Source: Paralithodes platypus (Eukaryota > Arthropoda > Malacostraca > Decapoda > Lithodidae). Taken from it: a stretch of 64,000 nucleotides of DNA. The stretch spans positions 45,594,611 to 45,658,610 of the forward strand of contig CM064551.1 in assembly GCA_032716605.1 (NCBI GenBank), given 5' to 3'. The notes beneath the pieces were generated by a model. It ran no database searches. It saw only the letters and a list, made by a program, of their open reading frames with translations, and was not told the origin of the DNA. The first letter of the stretch is position 1, and each line of letters opens with the position of its first letter. This document shows, one piece after another, positions 1 through 10,020 of this stretch. A program made the translations under genes and the position numbers.

Positions 1-1438
1 AACAGCTCAGTTTTGAACATACTTAATTGTAATGAACCACGGAAGCCAACTGGTTTTCGCTGGGATGGTCCTGTAATTTTGAGTACATTATTAGAATCTC
101 CACGTTCCTCATGCTCATGTCCCTTAATAGGGTTGCCCTTCTCCATAAGTGTTGCACACAAGATGCACTTCTGCAGCAAAGGAGCAGGCTTGCGAGAGAA
201 TGGTCTTAGCTATACCACCGTACGTTGCGGGGAGGCTTGAAAGGGTGTGCAGGAGGAACTTGGTATCAATGAGATACACATTTAATTTGTCAGGCTCTCT
301 CTTATTAGTTATCCTAGCCTCAATTTGTTTTGTAAGGGAGGACTTGGCTGTTTAGTTCATTGCCCCATCGAGATGACAGAGTGACAATGGCACAGGAGTC
401 AAAGGGTATGAAAGGACTGTTGCTAAGTCCACATTCTGTGAAGTAGCCAAATACAGCAGGCGGCCGAACAAATCCCTGGTGCGCCTAATCTCCTTGATCT
501 TCTGGTCTTTGGCGGTGACTTTGACTGAATCATTGACAAAGCTCTTAACCTTCTGACATTTGATTGCCTTTTCAAACCTTCCAGGATCGTCCTAGCACTC
601 ACTCACATACTCCTGGTGCCACTAAGCACCCTTTTCAGCAATCTGATGCTGCCTTTCCCGTTGTTAGACAATAGAGCCGGTCATCCAGGTGTCAATATTT
701 TCCTGGCGAGCGGTAGCGAGCCAGCATATATATATTTTTGTTTTGACAGCGAAGCTGGATTTCTCCATACAATGCTGGCTCGCTATCGCTCGCCAGGAAG
801 AATCGACAACTGGATGGGGATAAACGTCTTAAAACAGTAGGCTGAATGGGGCCGAATGGATACAAGTCAAAGAGAGAGAGAGAGAAAGAGAAAGAATGCG
901 AGGTGGGCTCCCTTTAACAAGTGCAAGCGTTTGCATTTTCTATTTTCAACAACCATACAGATTCTTAATTTTAAACAGTTTGTTGAACTACATGGAGCTA
1001 TGTTCGATGAGTCCATTGCTTTGTTGAAACACTTTGCTGCAAGGGAAAGAGAGAAAAGGAGAGAAAGATAAAGAAAGCTGGTGACCCCTCTTAAGTGTTT
1101 TCCTGCGAGGAATCCACGTACTGAACCAGAGGCTAGCGCATCAGCAGAACATAGCATCTCAGCAGCTCCAGAAGATTCTACAATGTAACCCAGCGAAGAA
1201 AAATGTGCCATGAAAATGTGGAAGTTACCAAAGCAGATCATTATATCATCAACTCAGGGGACTCGTGTGCCTGTATCTGTAGTGCACATTTTGCAATCGC
1301 CAAATCATAGTGGAAAATGGCATATTTTTCTCCACACTCACAGGCCACTTTCTGAGATCTTATAACACAACATAACACAACATACAGTTGTGTAGGAGGG
1401 AGTTCAATGTTATCCATGTAGCCAACTACAAATTGCAA
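1..1438 (-). pseudogene. decayed copy of an unknown multi-copy protein gene
   Basis: Reading the minus strand from about 1438 down to 1 gives a long, frame-shifted but coherent protein track. An N-terminal part carries CECGEKYAIFHYDLAIAKC. It is followed by FHIFMAHFSSLGYIVESSG and SGSVRGFLAGKH (about 1230-1090), then KCKRLH, a segment around 660-380 containing RTRDLFGRLLYLATSQ and LSLCHLDGAMN, and a tail (360-1) containing YLIDTKFLLHTL and ATYGGIAKTILSQA. An in-frame stop at about 354, several frame changes and an inserted foldback element at 701-798 show it is not functional. From memory this resembles uncharacterised proteins predicted many times in decapod genomes, but I cannot name the family or assign a role. 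A transposon-derived gene is one possibility. Confidence 0.5.
701..798. repeat. short foldback/MITE-like inverted repeat
   Basis: Two 27-bp arms, 701-727 (TCCTGGCGAGCGGTAGCGAG...) and 772-798, are inverted copies with one mismatch around a 44-bp AT-rich loop. It sits inside the decayed gene at 1-1438. A related end (CCTGGCGAGCGCTAGCGAG) occurs at 29982-30000 inside a Gypsy LTR. No clear target duplication was found. Confidence 0.7.
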
Positions 1439-2799
1439 GCAGTCATGTACAATACACCATTAAATTAGCTTCATTCCATCACTTCTGACTGGTGAGCCAT
1501 CTGGCTTGGGTTTTATCAACTAATCAGGTGCAACATCCCCAAAATTACCTAAATTTATATAGCTGTCACGAGCACCGCATTGTATCAAATTGAACCAAAC
1601 CTTTAAAAAAAAATGCCTATAAGACCCAAGTTTGAGTCACGGGTGTTTGTGCTTCCAAATCAATGCAGGGCCATGCAAGAGCTTTAATTGCAGAGATGTC
1701 TTATTTTCTATGAAATTAGAGGTTATGTGACCTTTTGACCTCTACTGACCTCAATAATGGCCCAATTTGCATAATTGTATACCATTGATAGACAATTCAA
1801 TAACAAGTATTTTGGTGCATAGCTCACTGTTCTGCATTAAATATTTTGTCAGATATGGCCTTTTATGTTTGCTCTACCCCATAATTTTGATGAAACAGCA
1901 GATGTTGCAAAATTATGGAAAGGTGTGAATACCGCCCACACCCACCACTGGTCAAACTTAAGACTACCCAGTTTTATTTAAATGGCCCCCAGCTCTTGGA
2001 CTATTATGTACAAATGTTGTATGGGCAATTGACTTGAGGGAGTTAAAGTCTTGCTGTCAATTTGTTATTTATGCTTGTAATTTGTTGTTTAAATGACATC
2101 GTCATTGTTTCACCAAGGATTTTGTGTGTGTGTGTGTGTGGGTTATGGAGATGTTGTTTCAGGTGACGTGGGGTATATGGTGGTGTTCTGCTGTCTAGTT
2201 TGTGAGGGTGGTCACTGTAAATTTGGCTAGAGCTAGTTTAAGTCAGTTTGTGGTGAACCAGTCATGTAGTGTGATGGAGGAGTTGATATATACATGAGAT
2301 TGTTACGTCATCTGCGCAGGAGTTGATATATACATGTGATTGTTACGTCATCTGCGTCATCTGCGCAAAGAATCTATGTGTATCTGGGGGGTGTGGGGTA
2401 TGGGTAGGTCATAGGTTTTAACCTATAATCTACCCTAGACGGATACTTGAGAGACTACGTTTGTAAAATTGTTGGTGTTCGAAGACTGGCCGGCAAATGT
2501 TTTATGGGCACATCTGCCTGCCAGATAGTTCTTGGTTCTTAGTGAATTTTAAGGGGACCTCAGGTGATATGACCACCCGCTACGGCCCTTCCTCACTTCC
2601 ACTGGCCATATAACAATCAAATTTTGTAAATAATGCCTGGTGGGCTAAATACTAATGAAACACTTGCCAAATGACATGTTAGTTAATTATGGATTTTCCC
2701 TGCTGGCTAATTACAAGCGATGCACTATTTGCCACTAAACAAACAATTTAAAAACACTAGGCCAGGAGCATGAGGACCTCAGGCTGCTAACCAAAGTTT
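1439..2799. other. non-coding stretch with small repeats
   Basis: No coding region that I can support. It holds a (TG)n run at 2122-2140 and a tandem duplication at 2278-2367 of a 41-48 bp unit beginning GGAGTTGATATATACATG and ending TTACGTCATCTGCG. Confidence 0.5.
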
Positions 2800-4436
2800 G
2801 AGCAGCCGAGGAACAAGGGTCATAGCAATATCACGAAGTGAGGTGCCCTTATCAAGCCAATCCAGGACGTCCAGGAGCAGACCACGAAAGGAATCACCAG
2901 TCGTAGAAGGACGAGGGGTAGCATCAGTGCGAGGGGCATCACGGTCAGTACAGGTAGCATACGACCGTCAACGGGAGGTAGGCGTGGTGAAGTGGGCGGG
3001 CCCAGGGGGGCAGTCTTCAGGGCCAGCGCTGATGGGGGGCATGGACTGAAGAGCAGCATCCATGGGGTTGTGTTCCTGAACGGGAGGCAGGCTGGGGACA
3101 GGGCAACCACCACCACGGGAGCGGGGAGAGCGTAGTAGTCGGGGGCTAGGTGATTGAGCCTGATGAATCACCACATCCGCAGGGGACAGAGGCCGAAGAG
3201 TGACACCCAGTTTCTGAACCCCCTCAGCCGGCTGAACCTCCTCAGCGTCTAGTTCATCTCCCAGAACCTCATAACGATTACTATCAGTAGCAGGCACCAG
3301 TCGTGCAGGTAACTGCCGGTCCACCGCCAACAGGGACGAGGCCTCCTGGCACCACGTCAACGGTTGAGGACACGAAGCTTGTCATTCATCTCTTCTAAAC
3401 TAAGAAGACCACCACGATAGTCCGTATGTAGTTCACGGGCCGCCTGGAGGATACTACAGTCCCCCGATGACACCCAGTGCGATCTTCCACAGAAGAAACA
3501 GCTCGCCGCATTAGGGCCCGCCCTCCCACCAGCCTTCTCTGAATGATAGCCACTACAGTTCATACACCGGATTTTGTTCCGACAGGACACCACACCATGG
3601 GAATAGTGATGGCAATTGTAAAGCCGGTATCACACGAGAGCTTTTATAGTCAACATTCGATGATCAACATTTTTCTGGCAACGTTTTTGGAATATTTTGC
3701 ACTGGTATCCGAAACTAGACTGGTGATAGGTGAATTTAGGTAACCGAAATATAAAATATAAAAAAAATATGTTGACCTCATAAGCAGCCAGACCAGTGTT
3801 GAGGATAAATGTTGTGGGAAAAAGCGCTCGTGTGATACCGGCTTAAAACTGACATGGCCATGGGCCATCCTGTCCGGCAACTTCGAGCCCAAGAACTTGA
3901 GGCGACAGAAGGCTGAAGGAACCCTTCCTCCCTAGTCCGCATCCGCTGCACCTCCAGATTGGCCGAAGCATTCCCCAAAATCCGCAAGGAATAATGGCCT
4001 TCGACACAGCCGGTGGGCACTGAAAGATTGGGCGGGTATCCCTCTCCTGGAACAGGTAGTGGACCACCCTACCACCAGGAACAGTAGCGGCAGGGGCCCC
4101 ACCACTCCCACTGTCTACCACGTTGGCTGAGTCCACCGCATGGTCGGCAACACAGGAGGGCGACCCAGCATGGCGTTTAGTACTGAGGGAATCAGCGCCC
4201 CCGGCATCTTCAGAGGCTTCGTTGGTAGACCTGTCCCGCATGGCAGAGAGCCCATAGGATTCCATCGTCAGCAACTCGGCACCATCCGACATTGCAGAGC
4301 CGGGACCACCAGGACCGCCACCAAAATGGCGGCAAACAAAGTCCTCTTTGTTCACCGGCCGCGGACGCACACTTCGACGAGACCACCCCCTTCCCACCAT
4401 GCACTGAGCCCAATTGCCAAATAGTTGGCCAGTCAT
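2800..4436 (-). pseudogene. retrotransposon ORF1/gag-like protein, broken
   Basis: The minus strand carries an open frame from 4436 to 3843 with a low-complexity Ser/Gly/Ala N-terminus. Its neighbouring frame (4020-3850) reads EGHYSLRILGNASANLEVQR and SKLPDRMAHGHVSF, which resemble the region before the zinc knuckles in Jockey/CR1-type ORF1 proteins. After a 222-bp insertion the frame resumes at 3593-3357 with CRNKIRCMNCSGYHSEK and CFFCGRSHWVSSGDC, a pair of cysteine/histidine knuckles. It then shifts frame into 3360-2968, a proline-rich tail. The knuckles suggest nucleic-acid binding, as in LINE ORF1 or LTR gag. No reverse transcriptase follows within the next kilobase, so this is a truncated remnant. 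The clade is not resolved. Confidence 0.5.
3622..3843. mobile_element. Harbinger-type MITE
   Basis: The terminal inverted repeats start AGCCGGTATCACACGAG at 3622 and end with the exact reverse complement at 3843. Similarity extends to about 24 bp with one mismatch. The element is flanked on both sides by TAA, the 3-bp target duplication typical of PIF/Harbinger elements. It contains no coding frame, so it is non-autonomous, and it lies between the two halves of the gag-like pseudogene. Confidence 0.75.
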
Positions 4437-6030
4437 CTTTTTGTGTTGTGAATGTAGTGATGGTAATAGTAGTAGTGATGATGATGACAGTAGTAGTGAT
4501 GTTGATAGTAGTGGTGATTATTTAAAAAAAGTAGTAGTGATGATAGCGATAGTAGTAGTGATGCTGATGACAGTAGTAGTGATGATTATGACAGTAGTAG
4601 TGATTAGTAGTGATTACATTACTTCTGCTGATGGAGACAGAAGTAATGATGTTCATAGTAGTAGTGATGATGATGTCAGTAGTAGTGATAATGTTATAGT
4701 AGTAGTATTGCTTTTGATAGCAGTGATGATGGTGATAGTAGTAGTGATACTGTTGACAGTAGTAGTAGTAATGATGTTGATAGTAGTAGTAGTGACAAGT
4801 AGTGATGATATTGATAGTAGTAGTGATGATGGTGATGGTAGTAGTAATGATGGTGATCGTAGTAGTGATGATGTTGATAGTAGTAGTGATGATGGTGACG
4901 GTGGTAGCAATGATGTTGATAGTAGTAGCGATGATGTTGATGGTAGAAGTGATGGTGACAAGTAGTGAGATGGTGACAGTAGTAGTGGTGATGGTGACAG
5001 TAGTAGTGATTATGGTGACAGTAGTAGCCTAGTGATGATGGTGGTAGTAGTAGTAATGATGGTGACAGTATTAGTGATGATGATGGTGACAGTAGTAGTG
5101 AAGTTGATAGTAGTAATGATGATGGTGACAGTAGTAGTGATGATATTGATAGTAGTAGTGATGATGAGTATAGTAGTAGTAACTATGTTGACAGTGGTAG
5201 CAACAATATTGATAGTAGTAGTGATAATGGTGATATTAGTGATAATGGTGATGGTACTAGTGATTATTGTGAAGTAATATTGATGACGATGATAGTAGTA
5301 GTGATGAAGGTGACCGTAGTAGTAGTAATGATGTTGATAGTAGTAGTAGTAGTGACAAGCAGTGATGATATTGATAGTAGTAGTGATGATGGTGATAGTA
5401 GTAATAATGATGGTGACCGTAGTAGTGATGATGTTGATAGTAGTAGTGATGATGGTGACGGTGGTAGCAATGATGTTGATAGTAGTAGCGATGATGTTGA
5501 TGGTAGAAGTGATGGTGACAGAAGTAGTGAGATGGTGACAGTAGTAGTGGTGATGGTGACAGTAGTAGTGATTATGGTGACAGTAGTAGCCTAGTGATGA
5601 TGGTGGTAGTAGTAGTAATGATGGTGACAGTAGTAGTGATGATGGTGACAATAGTAATGATGGTGACAGTAGTAGTGAAGTTGATAGTAGTAGTGATGAT
5701 GGTGACAGTAGTAGTGATGATATTGATAGTAGTAGTGATGATGATTATAGTAGTAGTAACTATGTTGACAGTGGTAGCAACAATATTGATAGTAGTAGTG
5801 ATAATGGTGATATTAGTGATAATGGTGATGGTACTAGTGATTATTGTGAAATAATATTGATGATGATGATAGTAGTAGTGATGATGGTGACAATAGTAGT
5901 GATGATGGTGATAGTAGCAGTGATGATGTTGATAGTAGTAGTGATAGTACTAGTGTTGATGGGGATAGTAGTACTGTTGATGGTGAAGTAATAGTGATGA
6001 TAGTGATAGTAGTAGTGATGATTTTAGTAT
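4437..6030. repeat. GTAGTGATG-type trinucleotide minisatellite, about 1.6 kb
   Basis: The stretch is built almost entirely from imperfect AGT/GAT/GGT triplets (AGTAGTAGTGATGATGGTGACAG-like units). A block of about 560-577 bp is present twice: GACAAGTAGTGATGATATTG at 4794 recurs at 5354, CCTAGTGATGATGGTGG at 5028 recurs at 5590, and GTACTAGTGATTATTGTGAA at 5254 recurs at 5831. The long open frames here encode only Ser/Asp, Val/Met or Tyr/His/Thr repeats and are by-products of the triplet period. Confidence 0.9.
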
Positions 6031-6832
6031 ATATTTTATAAATACTTATACTAATAGGGTTGGAATAATTCGACAGTTGTTCAGAAGTTTGTACTCATAG
6101 CTAATGATTCTCGATCCAGGTCGAAGTATGTTCAAACATGAACAGTTTGAATACTTACGATGATACAGTATAAATTGTCCTTCAGAGTTATAAATTCCCA
6201 TTACAACCTATCTGTACGATCACTATTCAGAGTTTGACTTACTTCGACTTTGGTCTCAAGACACAATAACTATTAATCAAATCAAAAGAAACTATGAGAA
6301 TAAGATATATCCTTATTTCGTATGATAGATATTACGCATTATCGATAGCATGCTTTCGACGAGGTTATATCTATTGATAAGATAGTTTCCTTACAACATA
6401 AGAGTTTCCAAATATGTAGGCCTCATTGCCTGTCCTATCTATTACTCCAACTAAAGCTCTTCTATAATAACTCCTATCCTTCTAGCCTGCATAGGTTGCA
6501 GGTATTATTAGTTTATTACGTTATTGCCTACTTCTCAGATCGAGTTAGATTCTAAGTAGTCCACTAGTCTGATCAGCCTAGACTTACAGGAGAGTTGGGT
6601 TCGTATGTCCAGGACATTTGTTTTAATCCTAGCTTCTCGATAGCCGGGTGAGTAAGTCCCGATCTACTGACTCTAGACTCTGAAAGTTAGTCATGTACGT
6701 CCCAAACTCTCAATTACATAAACCTGGCATCTTCGATAGTAGGGCACGTACGGCCCAAACTATCGACTGACTCAAGATTAGATCAGCTACAGAAAACTCT
6801 TCGGTATTACAAACTGATATTTACCTATCTCT
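6031..6832. other. non-coding, nothing recognised
   Basis: AT-rich single-copy-looking sequence following the minisatellite. I see no supported gene, terminal repeat or RNA. Confidence 0.4.
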
Positions 6833-7195
6833 TAACCCACAGGACCCCAGGGACGCACGTGATGCATCAGCAATGTATGTAGCGCTAAATCCCAGAGCCG
6901 CAGCACCTGCGTCAGCAATTTCGACCTCATATACTCGTGTCCTATGGTAGATAGAGGCTTGAGGATGGTATGGGATATACCTTATGATGTTGCCGAACAG
7001 TGGCGGTACTCGGCAACCCCCTAGTCCAGCTGCGCGGGTGGGTACGGGCGGATTGGGAGAGCCAGTTTACCCACTTATCTCACCGCCACTTTCGAGCTTA
7101 TTTATTCTAGTCCTATGGTAGCTAGAGGGTTCAAACTTGTATGGGATATACCTTATAATGTTGCCCAACAGTAGCAATACTTGGCATCACCGAAG
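6833..7195. repeat. dispersed repeat, copy 1, with internal duplication
   Basis: The segment starting TAACCCACAGGACCCCAGGG at about 6833 matches 43978-44180, including GACGCA, CAATGTATGTARCGCTAAA and TCCTATGG. An internal part (GTCCTATGGTAG followed by GTATGGGATATACCTTAT) occurs twice, at about 6941 and 7111, about 170 bp apart. The repeat class is unknown. Confidence 0.6.
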
Positions 7196-7944
7196 TCCCG
7201 CCACGGTGCGGAGTGGGGAGAGAGAGCGCTGGAGGACTGGGCCGCCAGACTCGCCGGTTGTCCTGTTTAGTTCACGAGTGTCGGACCTACCTCGTCGCTT
7301 CGTGATGTTGAAACAAAGGGAATACAGTGCGTATCGCTCCCCTACTGCTCCCCATGACATAGTTGACTCCCCACAAAGTGGGGAAGAGGAGGAGGAGGAT
7401 GACCCAGATCCCATGGCATTTCTCAAAATTCCGCCAGCTCATCGTAGGGGTCAGAAGAGACGAGAGAGTGTTTCATGTTGCTATGTACACAACAAACGCG
7501 GCGTACGTGGTACCCTGCCTTCACCACCACCTCCCCTGTTTCCCCACTATAAATACAATGTCAAAACCCATAATTCTAAGTCAAAAGTTCCTAAAACAGT
7601 GTGTAAAACTCATATTCTAACTATAAAACATACGATAAAGTATAACATCAATAAACAGTGCAAAAGAGAGGCATAATAAAATTAAAAGTTAGTGTAAGGG
7701 GAATCGGCTGTCGGCCAGCTGGCCTTGTGTATGTGCATGCATCGTGGACCAAGATGGCCACCAGTCGCCATGGTAACCATGCAGGACGCGCACGGGGCTT
7801 GCCATTCGTCGGCACTTATAAAACTTGAATCTATGCACTTATCACACTGTAACTTCACTTACAATGACATTATTATGATACATGTTGCTAATATATGAAC
7901 TATGAAGGCACACATAATGCTCGGGTGGTGTAAATAACCGTCAC
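7196..7944 (+). other. unassigned ORF and flank
   Basis: An open frame of 179 codons begins at 7137 in the preceding repeat and runs to 7676. It has an acidic run (GEEEEEDDPDP), a basic RRGQKRRES and a Lys/Thr/Ile-rich tail. I recognise no domain, and its beginning overlaps a repeat. It may be a chance frame or part of an unknown element. 7677-7944 shows nothing. Confidence 0.2.
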
Positions 7945-8457
7945 TCAAAAACTGGATGCATCGTACATCTGCCATGCTGCCGCGCTCAGCTGTGGTATGC
8001 TGGGGTGGGAGGGACGATCCTTGATAGTGGCCTCAATTTCCAACAGTAGAGTAGTCAATTCCTCCAAGGAAATTAAGGCACGTCCCAACACCTTCTTGAA
8101 CCCCGCCTTGACAATGCCGATGGCCCTTTCCCATATAGCGCCGAACCATGGCGCCCTAGCCGGGATAAACCGCCACTCACATTGAACACTGCCAAGGTGG
8201 GACTGAACTTTAGGGTGATTACAAATGTCTGATAAGTACCCAGAGGCCCCAACAAAAGTGCTGGCATTGTCACTTAAAATGATCCGGGGAAATCCCTGTC
8301 GACTACAGAACCTCCTGAATGCGTGGAGGAAACTGTCACAAGTGAGGTTGGTGACTATTTCGATGTGAATCGCTCTGGTGACCGCGCAAGTAAATAAAAG
8401 CATGTAAGCCTTCACGGTCGGCGAGTCCTTGATCGGGATTGCTCCGCTATAGTCCAC
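7945..8457 (-). pseudogene. BEL/Pao integrase catalytic core, 3'-truncated
   Basis: Retroviral-type DDE integrase core. The first Asp lies in MDYSGAIP, the second in ILSDNAST and the Glu in WFGAIWERAIG; all three catalytic residues are present. After IEATIKDRP the sequence leaves the family (element 2 continues with YRPLGYTYSD and the C-terminal domain) and stops at 7945. The core has lost its C-terminal domain, and the breakpoint at about 8030 marks a truncation or later insertion. Confidence 0.75.
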
Positions 8458-8490
8458 CCCAGTGACCTTATACGGGTCTCCAGGGGTGGT

Positions 8491-8844
8491 TCACAGGGCT
8501 GGTAAAGGTGGCAGTCCTGCATAGTCGTAGGGCTTACCCTTTACCCGACGACATTTCAGACATTTACCCAGTACGCTTTTCACCACCTGCCTGAGTTTAG
8601 GCACCCACCATTTTTGACGAACGTAGGTAACCACGTGACCGACCCCGTAATGGCAACAGAGCCGATGGCACCGATCAATTATCAGGTGGGTCAAGGGATG
8701 TTTGGAGGGCAGAAGTTTAGGATACTTGCATGATTCTGAGATAGCCGCTAACCTCAATCTGCCTCCACAATGAATTATACCTCCCTTCAGGTGTAGTCGT
8801 AACTGGTTGATTAAGTTATTTCTGGACTGTTTACCCTTCACCAT
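8491..8844 (-). pseudogene. BEL/Pao integrase zinc-binding domain segment
   Basis: This is the N-terminal integrase part: GGRLRLAAISESCKYPKLLP, then HPLTHLIIDRCHRLCCHYG and VRQKWWVPKLRQVVKSVLGKC with LKCRRVKGKP, giving the H2C2 zinc-binding pattern. It is separated from the core domain by a frame break at about 8460-8490 and from RNase H by about 120 bases that read through except for a stop. Confidence 0.7.
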
Positions 8845-8967
8845 TATTTTAAGTTCCTGCGAATAGGTCTCTTTTTGGCATAATTTGAGTAAAACATTAT
8901 CTGCAGCTCTAATTTCATGTACGTTGAGATGAGCACTACCTGTGGGGGGTAGGCTATTTCTTTTTGC

Positions 8968-10020
8968 CTACAAATTATTTTCGAAACGTATCACCCATGC
9001 TGTGACACGCTGCAATCTTTCATAGCTGCTATATTTGTGCCAGTCCCATAACTGTGTGTCATCTTGGGGCACCATGCCTACAATTTGGGTCACGATACCA
9101 GCGGGCTGCTGTTGGAGATCTATATTCTCTGGCCATCCATCGGGTTTCGGGAGCCAAGTAGGCCCATTCCACCACAACGCAGAAGAACTCAAACATTTAG
9201 CAGACACGCCTCGAGATACCATATCACTTGGGTTCTCTTTAGTCGACACATACCGGAAATAAGCAGTCGGGACTAGGGCATGTATCTCGTCGATGCAGTT
9301 AGTGACATACACTGGCAGTTTCTTTTGACTGTGAATCCAGTGTAGCGTAATTTGACTATCACTCCACATATAGGTTTCAGAGATATGAAGTTTATCTTTA
9401 TAGGCATTCTCAACGAAGTTAATCATTCTGGTGGCTAGCAGAACTGCAGTCAATTCCAATTTAGGGATGGAAAGGGACCTGATGGGGGCCACCTTAGCCT
9501 TTGCCATGACCAAGTGGCTACCCTCTGGACTGACTAGATATATAGCAGTCCCGTAAGCGACACTGCTTGCGTCAGCAAATGCATGCAGGGAAATAGTCTT
9601 TCTGAAACAGATCCTCCTAGAGAACTCAATACAACTACAGAGAACCATGTCATCCACTATCCCCCACCATTCCGCTTGCAGGTCCACAGAGAGATCATCG
9701 TCCCAACCCAATTTCAGTCTCCACAATTGTTGGAGAAAGATTCGAGACCTTATTGATACTGGCAACACAACACCCAAAGGATCAAAGAGTTTGGCAGCAA
9801 ACCTTAAACACTCACGCTTTGTAACCTGTTCAAAAGGAGCATACTGAACTCCGAAGGAAAGAGAATCAGAGTCAGTTTTCCACACCAGGCCAAGTACTCT
9901 CACCAAATCTTGCTGTTCCTTAGCAACACCATCCTTCTGCAACACCTTTCTCAAGACGGGACTATTTGTGGCCCATTGGCGCAGGAATAAATGGGCATTA
10001 TCCATTACTTCACGAACCAT
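8968..10020 (-). CDS. BEL/Pao reverse transcriptase thumb and RNase H segment (350 aa)
   Basis: This continues the polyprotein in another frame. The connection and RNase H-like region (family often labelled Peptidase_A17 in databases) is shown by KRECLRFAAKLFDPLGVVLP, a lysine-rich AKAKVAPIRSLSIPKLELTA and MWSDSQITLHWI. The D/E/D-type acidic residues fit an RNase H fold (HAFADASSVAYGTA, ELTA, SDSQ). STKENPSDMVSRG is the conserved segment found between RNase H and integrase in BEL/Pao. The frame stops at 8968, and the expected linker to the integrase reads through in the same region after a break, so the polyprotein is no longer continuous. Confidence 0.8.
   Translation of the reverse strand: MVREVMDNAHLFLRQWATNSPVLRKVLQKDGVAKEQQDLVRVLGLVWKTDSDSLSFGVQYAPFEQVTKRECLRFAAKLFDPLGVVLPVSIRSRIFLQQLWRLKLGWDDDLSVDLQAEWWGIVDDMVLCSCIEFSRRICFRKTISLHAFADASSVAYGTAIYLVSPEGSHLVMAKAKVAPIRSLSIPKLELTAVLLATRMINFVENAYKDKLHISETYMWSDSQITLHWIHSQKKLPVYVTNCIDEIHALVPTAYFRYVSTKENPSDMVSRGVSAKCLSSSALWWNGPTWLPKPDGWPENIDLQQQPAGIVTQIVGMVPQDDTQLWDWHKYSSYERLQRVTAWVIRFENNL

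Noticed and set aside
4414..5854. Long open frames rich in Ser/Asp, Val/Met or Tyr/His/Thr on both strands
   Set aside because: They follow the triplet period of a simple repeat in all frames; no start context or domain.
4794..5860. CRISPR-like array of repeats and spacers
   Set aside because: Units are low-complexity triplets without unique spacers, in an animal genome.
7137..7676. 179-codon frame with an acidic run as a gene
   Set aside because: Starts inside a dispersed repeat, no recognisable domain or splice context; kept only as an unassigned note.
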